Shown: positions 47,346-55,997 of the stretch, piece after piece | How positions within the stretch are numbered: the first letter of the stretch is position 1 | Layout: each line of letters begins with the position of its first letter | Assembly: GCA_028281445.1 (NCBI GenBank) | Contig: JANQJW010000001.1 | Location: forward strand, 1 to 63,954 | Source: Planctomycetota bacterium | Lineage (GTDB): Bacteria > Planctomycetota > PLA2 > JAEUHO01 | Direction of reading: 5' to 3' | DNA length: 63,954 nt | Notes under the pieces: generated by a model | Told to the model about the DNA's origin: nothing | Database searches by the model: none | What the model saw: only the letters and a program-made list of their open reading frames with translations | Program-made: the position numbers and the translations under genes

Positions 47346-48682
47346 CGCAGCTTGAGCTCGATGACGTAGTCCTCATCCTCGTCTTCGGCGAACCACAGCG
47401 AGCACGCATCTCCTTCGCGCTCGTAGAAGATCTGCGCGCCCAGTGCGCCCGGCGGCAGCTTCTCGATGGAATCCGGGACAAGCGCATCGAGCGACGCGGG
47501 AAACGCGCCGTGCCGTTTGGCATGCAGTTGCACCACAGCCGCCAGCATGGTCGCCTGCCGGCGCAGCGGCAGCTTGTGCATGTAGTCCAGCACATTCGGC
47601 ACGATGATCAGCAGGACCGAGGCGACGATCTCCCCGATGTAGCGCCCCAGCGCCTCGCGCCGTCCGATCACACCGCGGAGGATCCGCTTCTGCGACCAGG
47701 TCTTCATGGCGTTGGTACGCGCGACAAGCGCGTCGATTGCGCTCCGAATCTCATCCCTCGTCGCACCGCTCGCCACCATCTTCTCGATGGCCTTGCACTC
47801 GGCGGAGATCGTGGCGTGCGCGGTGATGGCGTCCTCGTTGGTCTCGAACGTGCCGCCCATGTCATTGACGAGCGTCCGGTACGTAGCGAGTACGGAGTAG
47901 CGATCGAACCGCAGATCATCAAGAAGGTCGCGCGGGTTCGGCTGCTCCGCGAGCCTGTCGCGAATGTCCTGAAGCAAGCGTTCCTCGACCGCGCCGCGCT
48001 GCAGCATGCTGCGTAGGTGGTTGAGCGCGTCCATCTCTCGGCCCGTGAGGACCAAGCGAGCCAGCTGCCCCTCGAGCTGGTCTCCGAGCGTGCCCAGGCG
48101 CAACAGCACCTGGATGTCGCTCCATGCGTCGTCATTGCGTCGTTCCCAGATGGCGAGCTCGACGCGCGAATTGAGGAGCTGGGCGACCTCGACCAGAGCT
48201 TCGGGTGGAATCGCCTGCACGAGCCCACGCTCCCTGTCTTGCACGATCGGCAGCCACAGCCTCGGACGTGTCGACGCTTCGACGAGCGCATCGAGGATCG
48301 GCTTGCAGCCGTCGATCCACTCGCGCCACAGGCGCAACTGCTCGACCGTCGGCTCCTCGCCCTCGTCGAGGTAGCGCGCTTCGGACACCTCGTCCGGTGC
48401 CCAGGGCGGCTTGACCGTGACGGGCAGACCGAGCAGGCCGCCGAGCTTGGTGAGCGCGACGTCCCGATCCCCGACCAGCGCGTCCGTCCCCAACGCAGAG
48501 AGCAGGGGAATCGCCGCGTTGTCCGCGGGATCCGGTGCGGGACCGGGATCCACCTTCGCCAGATAGCTCGTCGGCGGCGGCCGGCGCCACGTGCTCTCGG
48601 GCGGGCGGCCGATCCAGGCCATGGCTGCCCAGAAAACGAACACACCGGCGATCCACCAGCCGATGTGCGGCTTCGCGCTCAC
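47342..48682 (-). CDS. Membrane-anchored protein of unknown function
   Basis: 446 residues from GTG 48682. An N-terminal transmembrane helix (about 8-24, GWWIAGVFVFWAAMAWIG) leads into a mainly helical extracytoplasmic region. A second hydrophobic stretch near 350-372 (IGEIVASVLLIIVPNVLDYM) may cross the membrane again or pack internally. The C-terminus has a pilin-like fragment (QLHAKRHGAFPASLDALVPD, then CSLWFAEDEDED) resembling the tail of type II secretion pseudopilins. I recognise no family. The GTG overlaps the stop of the upstream gene (GTGA, 48679-48682), so both are probably made together. Confidence 0.65.
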   Translation of the reverse strand: MSAKPHIGWWIAGVFVFWAAMAWIGRPPESTWRRPPPTSYLAKVDPGPAPDPADNAAIPLLSALGTDALVGDRDVALTKLGGLLGLPVTVKPPWAPDEVSEARYLDEGEEPTVEQLRLWREWIDGCKPILDALVEASTRPRLWLPIVQDRERGLVQAIPPEALVEVAQLLNSRVELAIWERRNDDAWSDIQVLLRLGTLGDQLEGQLARLVLTGREMDALNHLRSMLQRGAVEERLLQDIRDRLAEQPNPRDLLDDLRFDRYSVLATYRTLVNDMGGTFETNEDAITAHATISAECKAIEKMVASGATRDEIRSAIDALVARTNAMKTWSQKRILRGVIGRREALGRYIGEIVASVLLIIVPNVLDYMHKLPLRRQATMLAAVVQLHAKRHGAFPASLDALVPDSIEKLPPGALGAQIFYEREGDACSLWFAEDEDEDYVIELKLR

Positions 48683-50253
48683 TTCTGCTTGGGGATCACG
48701 TACGTCGGCGCCGGCGTGAGCTCGAGCTCGAGAATGCCCTGCGTGACGGCGACCTCGCGCCGGTCGGGCTGCGCCTCCCCGAGGCGCCCGGACTCGAGCA
48801 CGTACTCGCCGTTGGGCAGCGGAACCGCGACCTTGCGCTTGGGCAGCGCCTCGCCTGGCGTCCCGGCCCACGTCAGCCGCTGGTCGAGCAGCAGCACACT
48901 GATCCACGGCAGCTTGCTGTCGTCGTCGAACGTGAAGACGACCGCGCTGCCCGGCGCGCCGAGCTCCGCCAAGCGCGCGGCGCGATGGCCGTTCAGATGA
49001 CGCGCGACCTGGTCCAGCACGAACCAGGACGGCGTGCGGGCTCCGCTTGCGTCGACGAGCCCCTGCTGCCGGCGCCGGAAGCGCTCCGGGTGCGTGCCGG
49101 GCATCGCGTCCCATGCCGCGTTGAGGCACACGACGTCGGCGCCCGCTGCGCGCGCGAGACAGGCGGTGCGCACGAGATCGAGAGCCTGGCCCCGCCGCAT
49201 CCAGGGCAACGCCTTCTTGTGCTCGCTGTGCGCCGGCTGGAGCGCGGGCGGCATCCAGCGATGGCGCAGGCGCTGCTCGTCTTCCTGGGGCTCGACGGCA
49301 CCCGGGCTCTTTGCAGCACCGAGCTTGCGCGCCGGGTTGTCCACCAGCCAGATGCGCACGTCCTTCCCGCCGCGCTCGTCGAGTCGACGCCGGAGAAAGC
49401 GGATGTTGGCGACGTCGTCCGTGTGGTTGTCGCTGCCGCGGTGCGCGATCGCGTCGTAGAGCCGCGGCGTCTCGAGAACACGATGGGCAATCTCGAAGCT
49501 GCGCGTGACCTCGAGCTCCGCGAGCGGCGCGTTCTTCGGATAGAGCTTCTTGACCCGGAACTCCCACTCGCGCGCGTCGGGGTAGGGATCGTGTCCGATG
49601 GCGCGCATGTCGATCGCCGCGGTCACGACCTGCGTATCGGCGTGCGCGGCCTTGGCGCCGAGCCCGGCGTGGTGCAGCAGGCGCATGTAGTCGTCCGCCG
49701 AGCCGAGCCAGTCCTCGGGCGTCGCGATCCGGTCGAGCACCTGGATGTGGCGCAGCGGGCGCCGGAGCCCCGGCATGTCGTCGGTCCCGTCGCCGTCGTA
49801 GCGCTCCACGACATCGCGGACGAAACGCTCCCACTGCGTCCACGCCTGCGGTTGGGGCGGCGTGCACCCGGTCGCGTCACGCAACACCGCCTGCGCCTGC
49901 ACCGCGGGCAGCGCCGCCCGGACCTGGGCGTGCCAGGCGCTCCGCGCCGGGTCGAGCGCACGCTTGGCGCTCCGCGGGGTGAGGACGGGCACCGGATCGA
50001 AGCCGGAGAGCTGCCAGAGCAGCACCGCCTCGTCCAGCGCATCCCAGCGCCCCTCGTCGACCTGGCCCCAGGGGATGGGCGCCGTGCGCACGAAGCAGCG
50101 CTGCAGCCCGGACAGGGGCTCCAGCGCCGCGGCGCTCCGGTCGCGTGCGGCGAGCACGTCGAGGCCTTCGACCCCGAGGAACGGCGGCGCGTCGTCGGCG
50201 GCCAGAGGCGACGTCAGGAGAACCAGGAGGAGGGCTGCGACTACGAGTCTCAT
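48679..50253 (-). CDS. Exported protein of unknown function, glycosidase-like
   Basis: 524 residues from ATG 50253 with signal peptide MRLVVAALLLVLLTSPLAA. The middle part has alternating strands and helices suggestive of a TIM barrel (VLLWQLSGFDPVPVLTPRSA, WERFVRDVVERYDGDGTDD, GADVVCLNAAWDAMPG). A C-terminal beta domain follows (SGRLGEAQPDRREVAVTQGI). This resembles glycoside-hydrolase-like proteins, but no catalytic pair can be assigned. A GTG six codons earlier lies upstream of the TACGGT hexamer and is rejected. Coupled to the membrane protein gene downstream. Confidence 0.6.
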   Translation of the reverse strand: MRLVVAALLLVLLTSPLAADDAPPFLGVEGLDVLAARDRSAAALEPLSGLQRCFVRTAPIPWGQVDEGRWDALDEAVLLWQLSGFDPVPVLTPRSAKRALDPARSAWHAQVRAALPAVQAQAVLRDATGCTPPQPQAWTQWERFVRDVVERYDGDGTDDMPGLRRPLRHIQVLDRIATPEDWLGSADDYMRLLHHAGLGAKAAHADTQVVTAAIDMRAIGHDPYPDAREWEFRVKKLYPKNAPLAELEVTRSFEIAHRVLETPRLYDAIAHRGSDNHTDDVANIRFLRRRLDERGGKDVRIWLVDNPARKLGAAKSPGAVEPQEDEQRLRHRWMPPALQPAHSEHKKALPWMRRGQALDLVRTACLARAAGADVVCLNAAWDAMPGTHPERFRRRQQGLVDASGARTPSWFVLDQVARHLNGHRAARLAELGAPGSAVVFTFDDDSKLPWISVLLLDQRLTWAGTPGEALPKRKVAVPLPNGEYVLESGRLGEAQPDRREVAVTQGILELELTPAPTYVIPKQK

Positions 50254-50261
50254 GCGCGGGA

Positions 50262-50267
50262 ACCGTA
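50262..50267 (-). promoter_or_regulatory. Putative leaderless -10 hexamer (TACGGT)
   Basis: On the minus strand TACGGT is followed by TCCCGCGC and the ATG at 50253 (8-nt spacer). It helps choose the ATG over the GTG at 50271, which would sit upstream of the promoter. Confidence 0.35.
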
Positions 50268-50340
50268 GCACGGTGTCCTCAGGGTCAGCGTGCTCGTCAG
50301 TGTGAACTGGGCGTCCCCCCCGTCAGGCAATATCTCGACC

Positions 50341-51375
50341 ATGGTACGGGACCCCCGCCGAGTCGACGTCGTTCCGATTCGCCATCCCCGCGGCTGCCGC
50401 AGCTACGTCATCGTCGACCCCGAGTCGCGCGAGGCGTGCGTGGTCGATCCCCTGCTCGACCACCTGCGCGACACGATGGACGCCCTCAGCGAGCGTGGCG
50501 CCGACCTCAAGTGGATCGTCGAGACCCACTCGCACGGCGACCACCTCTCGGGCGCGGCGGCACTCACCGCGCGGTGCGGCGGCACCGTGGTCATGCATCA
50601 GAAGGCGGACTCCGCGGTCGCGACCTTGCGCGCCATGGACGGCCACGAGCTGGCGCTCGGCGAGCACACGCTGCGCGTGCATCACGCAAGCGGCATCACC
50701 GAGGACGCGATCGTCCTGGAGGCCCCCGGCGCCATGTTCACCGGCGATACGCTGCTCATCGGCACCGTGGGCCTGCGCGACGCACCGGGCAGCGATCCGC
50801 TGGCTTGGTACGAGAGCCTGCACCGCATCTTCGACGAGCGCGGCGAGGAGACGATCCTCCACCCCGGCCACGACGACATGGGGCGCGACCTCACGACGCT
50901 GCGCGCCGAGCGCACGGGCAACCGCTGGTTGCGCGAGGACGATCGCGAGGCGTTCCTCTCGCTCTTCCGGAGCGACGAGCGCACGCCGCGCAAGGACGCC
51001 GCGCGCATCCTCGAAGCGAACCGCAGTGGGCTTCAGAAGGTGCCCCGCGACCTCGCGCCTGCGTCGGGCTTCGCCGCGCCGACCGAAACCGTACAGAAGA
51101 ACCCGGGCCGGCCGCCGGCCGCCAAGCGCACCGAGTCGCAAGCGAGCGGGACGCCGGGCATGGCGGGACTGCTGATCGCCACGGGCGTGCTCTGCGCGCT
51201 CGGCACGATCCTCGGATGGCTGGTGATGCCGGCGCTCCACGGCCTCTCGTTGCTGGCCGCGCTCATCCTGTTGGGCACCGGCCTCCCGGCGCTCGAGGGC
51301 CGTCGCCGCCGCAAGGGCATGGAGCCCGAGCTCTACTACCTGGGGCCTTCGAAACACACACTGGATCCCGAGTAG
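50341..51375 (+). CDS. Metallo-beta-lactamase-fold hydrolase with C-terminal membrane hairpin
   Basis: 344 residues from ATG 50341. The metal motif THSHGDHLSG gives H63, H65, D67 and H68. D136 in FTGDTLL and HPGHDD near 174-179 complete a glyoxalase II/persulfide-dioxygenase type site. PIRHPRGCRSYVIVDPESRE at the start resembles ETHE1-like persulfide dioxygenases. Two hydrophobic segments (about 275-300 and 303-322) form a C-terminal hairpin not found in soluble relatives. The likely substrate is glutathione persulfide or a thioester; this is inference. The catalytic domain should face the cytoplasm. Confidence 0.82.
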   Translation: MVRDPRRVDVVPIRHPRGCRSYVIVDPESREACVVDPLLDHLRDTMDALSERGADLKWIVETHSHGDHLSGAAALTARCGGTVVMHQKADSAVATLRAMDGHELALGEHTLRVHHASGITEDAIVLEAPGAMFTGDTLLIGTVGLRDAPGSDPLAWYESLHRIFDERGEETILHPGHDDMGRDLTTLRAERTGNRWLREDDREAFLSLFRSDERTPRKDAARILEANRSGLQKVPRDLAPASGFAAPTETVQKNPGRPPAAKRTESQASGTPGMAGLLIATGVLCALGTILGWLVMPALHGLSLLAALILLGTGLPALEGRRRRKGMEPELYYLGPSKHTLDPE

Positions 51376-51394
51376 CCGCCTCCGGGAATCGCCC

Positions 51395-51400
51395 TATCCT
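51395..51400 (+). promoter_or_regulatory. Putative leaderless -10 hexamer (TATCCT)
   Basis: TATCCT is followed by CGGCCGCA and the ATG at 51409, an 8-nt spacer with no SD. It lies after the stop of the preceding gene in a 33-bp gap. Confidence 0.4.
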
Positions 51401-51408
51401 CGGCCGCA

Positions 51409-52647
51409 ATGGGCCAGAACGACGACGACAAGAAGCCGGGCGACCTCGACAGCGAGATCGAAGAGGCGCTGGGCGAACAGTCCATTCTCGAGATCGCGGG
51501 CGGCGTGATGTTCGCCCCCACCAAGCGGCCGGAGACCAAGGAACCGGCGGTCGGCAAGTTCACCGAGGGCACGGTCTCGGCCGTCGGTGATGCCGACGTG
51601 TTCCTGGAGTTCGGCCCGCGCATCCAGGGCGTCGTACCGCACGCGCAGTTCGCCGAGCCACCCGACGTAGGAAGCAAGCTCAAGGTCTTCGTCGAAGACT
51701 ACGACGACAAGGAGAGCCTCTACCTCTGCTCGGTCAAGCGCACCGTGCAAGCCGGGGAGTGGGACAGCGTCGAGATCGGCTCGATCCTCCTCGGTGAGGT
51801 CAAGGCCGTGAACAAGGGCGGCCTCGAGGTCCAGTGCGGCGTGCTCACGGCGTTCCTGCCTGCCTCGCATGTGGCTCTCGAGCGTATCGAGGATCTCGAG
51901 AGCCTGGTCGGCCAGCGCTTCGAGGTCGAGGTGCTCGAAGCGGACCGCGAGAAGCGCCGCATCGTCGTCTCACGCCGCGGCATCCTCGGGCGCGAGCGCG
52001 ATGAGAAGCGCACGGCGGCTGTCGGCGCCATGCAGGTGGGCAGCACGGTTGCGGGCCAGGTCACGCGCATCGAAGCCTACGGGGCGTTCGTGGACATCGG
52101 CGGCGTCGAAGGCCTGTTGCACGTCAGCGAGATCGCCTTCAAGCGCGTCGAGGATCCAAACGAGCACTTGGAGGTCGGACAGGATCTCAAGGTGAAGATC
52201 CTGAAGATCGACGAGGGCGGTAAGCGCATCAGCCTCAGCCTCAAGGCCCTGCAAGAGGATCCGTGGGTGCGGGTTACCGTCGACAACCCGCCCGGCTCCG
52301 TAATCGAGGGCGAGGTGACCCGCATCGCGTCGTACGGCGCGTTCATCGAGATCGCCGACGGCATCGAGGGCCTAGCCCACGTCAGCCAGCTCGCACCTGG
52401 TCCGATCAACACGCCGAAGGACGTCGTGCGCATCGGTCAGAAGATCAGCGTGCGCGTCGCCGAGGTGGATCCGGAACGCCGGCGCATCGGCCTCTCGCTC
52501 CTCACGGAGCGCGGCGATCGTCTGACGGACGATGTCGCCGATGACGCAACGATCCGCGAGGTCATCGAGCGCACGCGCGACAGCGGCGGCGAGCCGACCC
52601 TCGGCGACATCCTGAAGAGGGCCCTCGAAGGTGGAAGCGCCGAGTGA
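51409..52647 (+). CDS. Second S1-domain RNA-binding protein
   Basis: 412 residues, four S1 domains at about 48-115, 122-190, 210-278 and 298-367. IEAYGAFVDIGGVEGLLHVS and IASYGAFIEIADGIEGLAHV are typical. The first domain is degenerate. Acidic N-terminus (MGQNDDDKKPGDLDSEIEEA) and helical C-terminus (RTRDSGGEPTLGDILKRALE) flank them. It has fewer domains than the RpsA at 25463 and lacks the Ala/Glu-rich tail, so it is a paralogue rather than a copy. It may modulate translation or RNA decay. The 3' end faces repeat copy C. Confidence 0.9.
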   Translation: MGQNDDDKKPGDLDSEIEEALGEQSILEIAGGVMFAPTKRPETKEPAVGKFTEGTVSAVGDADVFLEFGPRIQGVVPHAQFAEPPDVGSKLKVFVEDYDDKESLYLCSVKRTVQAGEWDSVEIGSILLGEVKAVNKGGLEVQCGVLTAFLPASHVALERIEDLESLVGQRFEVEVLEADREKRRIVVSRRGILGRERDEKRTAAVGAMQVGSTVAGQVTRIEAYGAFVDIGGVEGLLHVSEIAFKRVEDPNEHLEVGQDLKVKILKIDEGGKRISLSLKALQEDPWVRVTVDNPPGSVIEGEVTRIASYGAFIEIADGIEGLAHVSQLAPGPINTPKDVVRIGQKISVRVAEVDPERRRIGLSLLTERGDRLTDDVADDATIREVIERTRDSGGEPTLGDILKRALEGGSAE

Positions 52648-52650
52648 TCC

Positions 52651-52735
52651 GGTGGGAGGGCACAAGGCCCTCCCCTACATCCCAAGGGCAAGCGACGGCG
52701 AGTTGCTGTAGGGGGGCAGCTTGTGTGCCCCCGCG
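52651..52735. repeat. GTAGGGG-family inverted repeat, variant copy C
   Basis: The left arm (52651-52679) ends in CCTCCCCTACA and the right arm (52707-52735) begins TGTAGGGGGGCAG. They are imperfect inverted copies sharing the TGTAGGGG core, and GGGCACAAGGCCC answers a TTGTGTGCCC segment. The middle differs from copies A and B. It lies between the convergent stops of the S1 gene and the DUF2130 gene. Confidence 0.65.
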
Positions 52736-52742
52736 GGGGCCA

Positions 52743-54005
52743 CTACGCGCTGCCGTCCTCCAGGGCCGGCAGGTCGAGTGCCTCGATCTCGAGGAGGCCG
52801 GCGCCGACGATGCCTTGCAGGTCCCCGTAGAGCCCGCTCGTGGAGCCCATGGCTCGCTCGATCTGCTTCTCGCGCTTCGCCCACAAGCGCTGCATCGAGC
52901 GCTTCTCGCTGTCGAGGTCTTCCCGCATCGTCTGGAAGGGTTCGAGCAGGCCTTCGATCCGGTTGCGGAACTCCGGCCCCGACAGGTAGCCGTAGAGCAC
53001 TTCCATCTTCTCGCTGCGTCCCACGAGCGCCTGCTTCGTGCGCGCCGTCTCGATCAGACCGATGCGCAGCGCGCTCGCAAGGCCTACGGCACTCGCGTAG
53101 TTCGACACCCAGACGTTCTCGACGTTGGCGAACGGCTCGACGCCCTGGGGCAAGACCGTGGATACGAGCGCGGCGATCTCGGCCTTCAACTCGCGCTGGT
53201 CATCGCGAAGCTTGGGTAGCCACGCCCCTTGCCAGTGCTTCGTGCGCTTCGCCTCCCACAGGATGGTTCCGCACGCGGCGCCCGCGGGCGTACACACACG
53301 CTGGATCAGGTCCGCGCCGCGGAAGCCCTTCGGCACGGGCTCGAAGACGTCGTTGGGAAACGCCTCGCGCAGGCGATCCTCGAGGCTGACCTCCAAGGCC
53401 TCGCCTTGCGTCTGCTGGGACCCCTGCTCCGCCTTGCGCTTGAGGTCCTCGATCGTGCGACGCAGGCCGGCGATCTGCTCCGCATACTGCTTGCTGTCGA
53501 GCTCGCGTTGCTCCGCCTCTTCCGCCTTGGCCTCCGACCGGATCTTCTTCCGTTCCTCAGCCATCTTGCGCGCGACGGTGAGCTCGAGGTCCTCCTTGTC
53601 CCGCTCGAACTGCTCCCTCTGCTGCAGCCACTGGAGCTCCGCCTTCTTCGCCGCCTGCAGCTCGAGCCTGGCCTTCTCCAGGTTCTCGGTGAGCGCTTCC
53701 TTCTCCGTTGCTTCGTCGCGCAGGACCTCGGCGCGAACCGTCTCACGCTCCGCCGTAATCCGCTCTGACACGCGTGCATCGATCTCCTGGTCGGCGGTCG
53801 CGAGCCGTTCCTGCAGGGCCGACTCGCGGTTCTTCAGCTCGTTGCGCTCGACCGCGATCTCGGCGCGCATCTCCGAACGCACCCGCTCTGCAAGCACCTC
53901 GGCAATCTCCAGCTCGGTGCCGCACTTCGGACACGCAACCTGGTCCGTGTGGACCGGCGCGCGCGTACGACGCCCATCCCCGGCCAGCGGACGCTTCTCG
54001 ATCAT
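52743..54005 (-). CDS. DUF2130 coiled-coil protein
   Basis: 420 residues. A short zinc-knuckle-like CPKCGTE (about 25-31) is followed by a long coiled coil from about 40 to 215, rich in Glu, Lys, Arg and Ala (AEVRSEM, KKAELQWLQQREQFERDKED). The DUF2130 domain begins near residue 220: EDRLREAFPNDVFEPVPKGF, then ADLIQRV, GTILWEAKRTKHWQGAWLPK, EIAALVSTVLPQG. The EAK motif resembles restriction-endonuclease-like folds (D...ExK), so a nuclease role has been proposed for the family. SD GAAGGAG supports ATG 54005. It lies 91 nt after the peroxidase gene. Confidence 0.88.
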   Translation of the reverse strand: MIEKRPLAGDGRRTRAPVHTDQVACPKCGTELEIAEVLAERVRSEMRAEIAVERNELKNRESALQERLATADQEIDARVSERITAERETVRAEVLRDEATEKEALTENLEKARLELQAAKKAELQWLQQREQFERDKEDLELTVARKMAEERKKIRSEAKAEEAEQRELDSKQYAEQIAGLRRTIEDLKRKAEQGSQQTQGEALEVSLEDRLREAFPNDVFEPVPKGFRGADLIQRVCTPAGAACGTILWEAKRTKHWQGAWLPKLRDDQRELKAEIAALVSTVLPQGVEPFANVENVWVSNYASAVGLASALRIGLIETARTKQALVGRSEKMEVLYGYLSGPEFRNRIEGLLEPFQTMREDLDSEKRSMQRLWAKREKQIERAMGSTSGLYGDLQGIVGAGLLEIEALDLPALEDGSA

Positions 54006-54096
54006 CGACAGTCTCCTTCAGCGGCAGTGATGCACTGAAGAAGCTAGGTCGCTACACCGACATGCCTACGAGGGCACGTACACGGGCGCGCGCGGG

Positions 54097-55836
54097 TCAG
54101 TCGAGCTCGACGTGCGTCGTGCGACCGGCCGCAAGCTTCACGGGCACGGTGCCTGTGCGGCCGAGCTCGGTCTCGCCGTCGAGCTCCCAGGTGCCGAAGT
54201 CGGACCGATCCTGGAGCCACACGCCGTAGGTCGCAACGCCCTCGTCGGTCTTCTCGAGCGTCGCCACCAGGCTGCGTTCGGCGCCCTGCAAAACCAGCTC
54301 CGCAGGTGCACCACGCCCGGCGGGCGTTCGGACGGTGATCCGAGCGCGGCCCTCGACCGGAACCGCCAGGCGTACGTCACGCACCGTGTCCGGGACCAGG
54401 TTCCCGCCGGCGACGCGCAGGTCGCCTGGCAGGACCACACGCACGTGCGTACTTGCCGGCGGCGAGAACGCGATGCGTCCATGCGCATCCGTGACGAGCG
54501 GCTTGGTGGGCTCCTTGTCCATGCCCGGCAGCTCATCGCCCGCGGTACGGATCGTCACCGGAATCCCCACCAGCGCGCGACCGTTGCGATCCACGAGACC
54601 GATACGCATCGTGCTCGGCCGGAGCTTCCAGGCGGCCGGCGCGCGACCCGGGCGCACATCGCCCGTCAGGCACTCGAGGAACGCGACCAGGTCGGCCACG
54701 TCCCGGTCACTGGCTTCGAAGGGGTGGATCAGCTTGTCGAGGTTCTTGTCCTCGCGCGTGCCGCCCTGCGCGTAGTAGCGCACGACATCTTCGAGCGTCT
54801 TGAACGAACCGTCGTGCATGTACGGCGGCCGCACTGCCACGTCGCGCAGACTCGGCGTCTTGAACCGCGCGAAGTCTTCGCCGTCGCCGGTGATCTCGAC
54901 ACGCCCCCCGTCGATCTGCGGCACGCGTCCGCCCATGACGACCTTCGCCAGTTTGTCGCGGCCCGCCGCGAGCAGACGGCCTCGGCTGCCGGTCAGCTTG
55001 TCCTTGGCTGCACGGAACGAGACACCCGTGTCGTGGAACTTGTAGTCGGTGAACGTCGGGTGCTTGCCTTCGATGGCGTGGCACTGCGCACAGCCCGCGC
55101 GGCCCTTGAAGAGTTGCAGTCCGCGGACAGCGCTGTCGGAAAGTGCGTTCACGTCGCCGTCGCGGTATCGGTCGAAGGGACCAGGCGTCGATCGGATCGT
55201 CGCCACGTAGGCCTGGATCGCTTCGGCTATGTGCTTCGTCTTGAGCTCGCGCGTTCCGAACGCGGCCTTCGCAGACGAGGCGTAGCGGCCGGAACGTGCG
55301 ACGACATCGGCCACAGGCACATCACTCAGTGCCGAGCCACGGTTCTTCTGCGCGTAGCGGCTACGCAACCGCCGATCGATCCGCTTCTTCGGCAGATCTT
55401 CGCGGGGCTTGCGGATCTCCCGCTCGAACTCCTGGCGGCTGCCGATGCGCGCGAACACGAGAGACGCGACGGTCGCGAACTCGCCGTCCCAGTGCACCGC
55501 CGGGGACGGCGCACAATCGACAAGGGTCATGCTGTGACGCCGCGTGTCCTTGAAGTCGTCGTCCTTGCTCAGCGTGCGGGGATCGGAGAAGCCGTGGTCC
55601 GGGTCGTGACACGACGCGCAGGAGACGTGCCCCGAGCGACTGACAGCGGGATCGAAGAACAGCCGGCGGCCGAGTTCGACCTTCTCATCCAGCGTGACCG
55701 CCTCGGGCCGCCCGGCGTACGCCGGGTCGTCGACCCCGAGCGAGGCGATCCCCGCGAGTGCGGCCAGCAGGGCCGCCACGACCAGGGTCCGCCGGTGCCG
55801 GAAGCCGCTCCGGCGCCCATCTGCTGCGTTCGGCAT
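54097..55836 (-). CDS. Diheme cytochrome c peroxidase/MauG family protein with beta-sandwich tail
   Basis: 579 residues. The signal peptide (about 15-41) directs export. Two heme-binding CxxCH motifs are present: CASCH at 73-77 and CAQCH at 249-253, spaced as in bacterial diheme peroxidases and MauG. Matching segments include ELGRRLFFDPAVSRSGHVSC, ARFKTPSLRDVAVRPPYMHD (with the distal Met/His region) and GSFKTLEDVVRYYAQGG. The standard enzyme ends near residue 380. Here about 200 more residues form carboxypeptidase-regulatory/Ig-like domains (VGIPVTIRTAGDELPG, PASTHVRVVLPGDLRVAGGN). It reduces peroxide or oxidises a protein partner in the periplasm. Confidence 0.92.
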   Translation of the reverse strand: MPNAADGRRSGFRHRRTLVVAALLAALAGIASLGVDDPAYAGRPEAVTLDEKVELGRRLFFDPAVSRSGHVSCASCHDPDHGFSDPRTLSKDDDFKDTRRHSMTLVDCAPSPAVHWDGEFATVASLVFARIGSRQEFEREIRKPREDLPKKRIDRRLRSRYAQKNRGSALSDVPVADVVARSGRYASSAKAAFGTRELKTKHIAEAIQAYVATIRSTPGPFDRYRDGDVNALSDSAVRGLQLFKGRAGCAQCHAIEGKHPTFTDYKFHDTGVSFRAAKDKLTGSRGRLLAAGRDKLAKVVMGGRVPQIDGGRVEITGDGEDFARFKTPSLRDVAVRPPYMHDGSFKTLEDVVRYYAQGGTREDKNLDKLIHPFEASDRDVADLVAFLECLTGDVRPGRAPAAWKLRPSTMRIGLVDRNGRALVGIPVTIRTAGDELPGMDKEPTKPLVTDAHGRIAFSPPASTHVRVVLPGDLRVAGGNLVPDTVRDVRLAVPVEGRARITVRTPAGRGAPAELVLQGAERSLVATLEKTDEGVATYGVWLQDRSDFGTWELDGETELGRTGTVPVKLAAGRTTHVELD

Positions 55837-55997
55837 CGCATCCCCCACCTGGGTACGGGCAACGAAATTCACCCTACCATCAGACGACGGGGCGACCCGG
55901 ACTCCTGCGATCGCACCTGTATCCCTAAATCGGAAATCTGATTTTCGTACGTGAGTCTTTCGACTAGATCCACCGAGGGTACGCGGGCGAGGTTGTA

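Noticed and set aside
50254..50271. GTG start at 50271 for the exported glycosidase-like protein
   Set aside because: It lies upstream of the TACGGT hexamer and lengthens the n-region without adding an SD; ATG 50253 gives a standard signal peptide.
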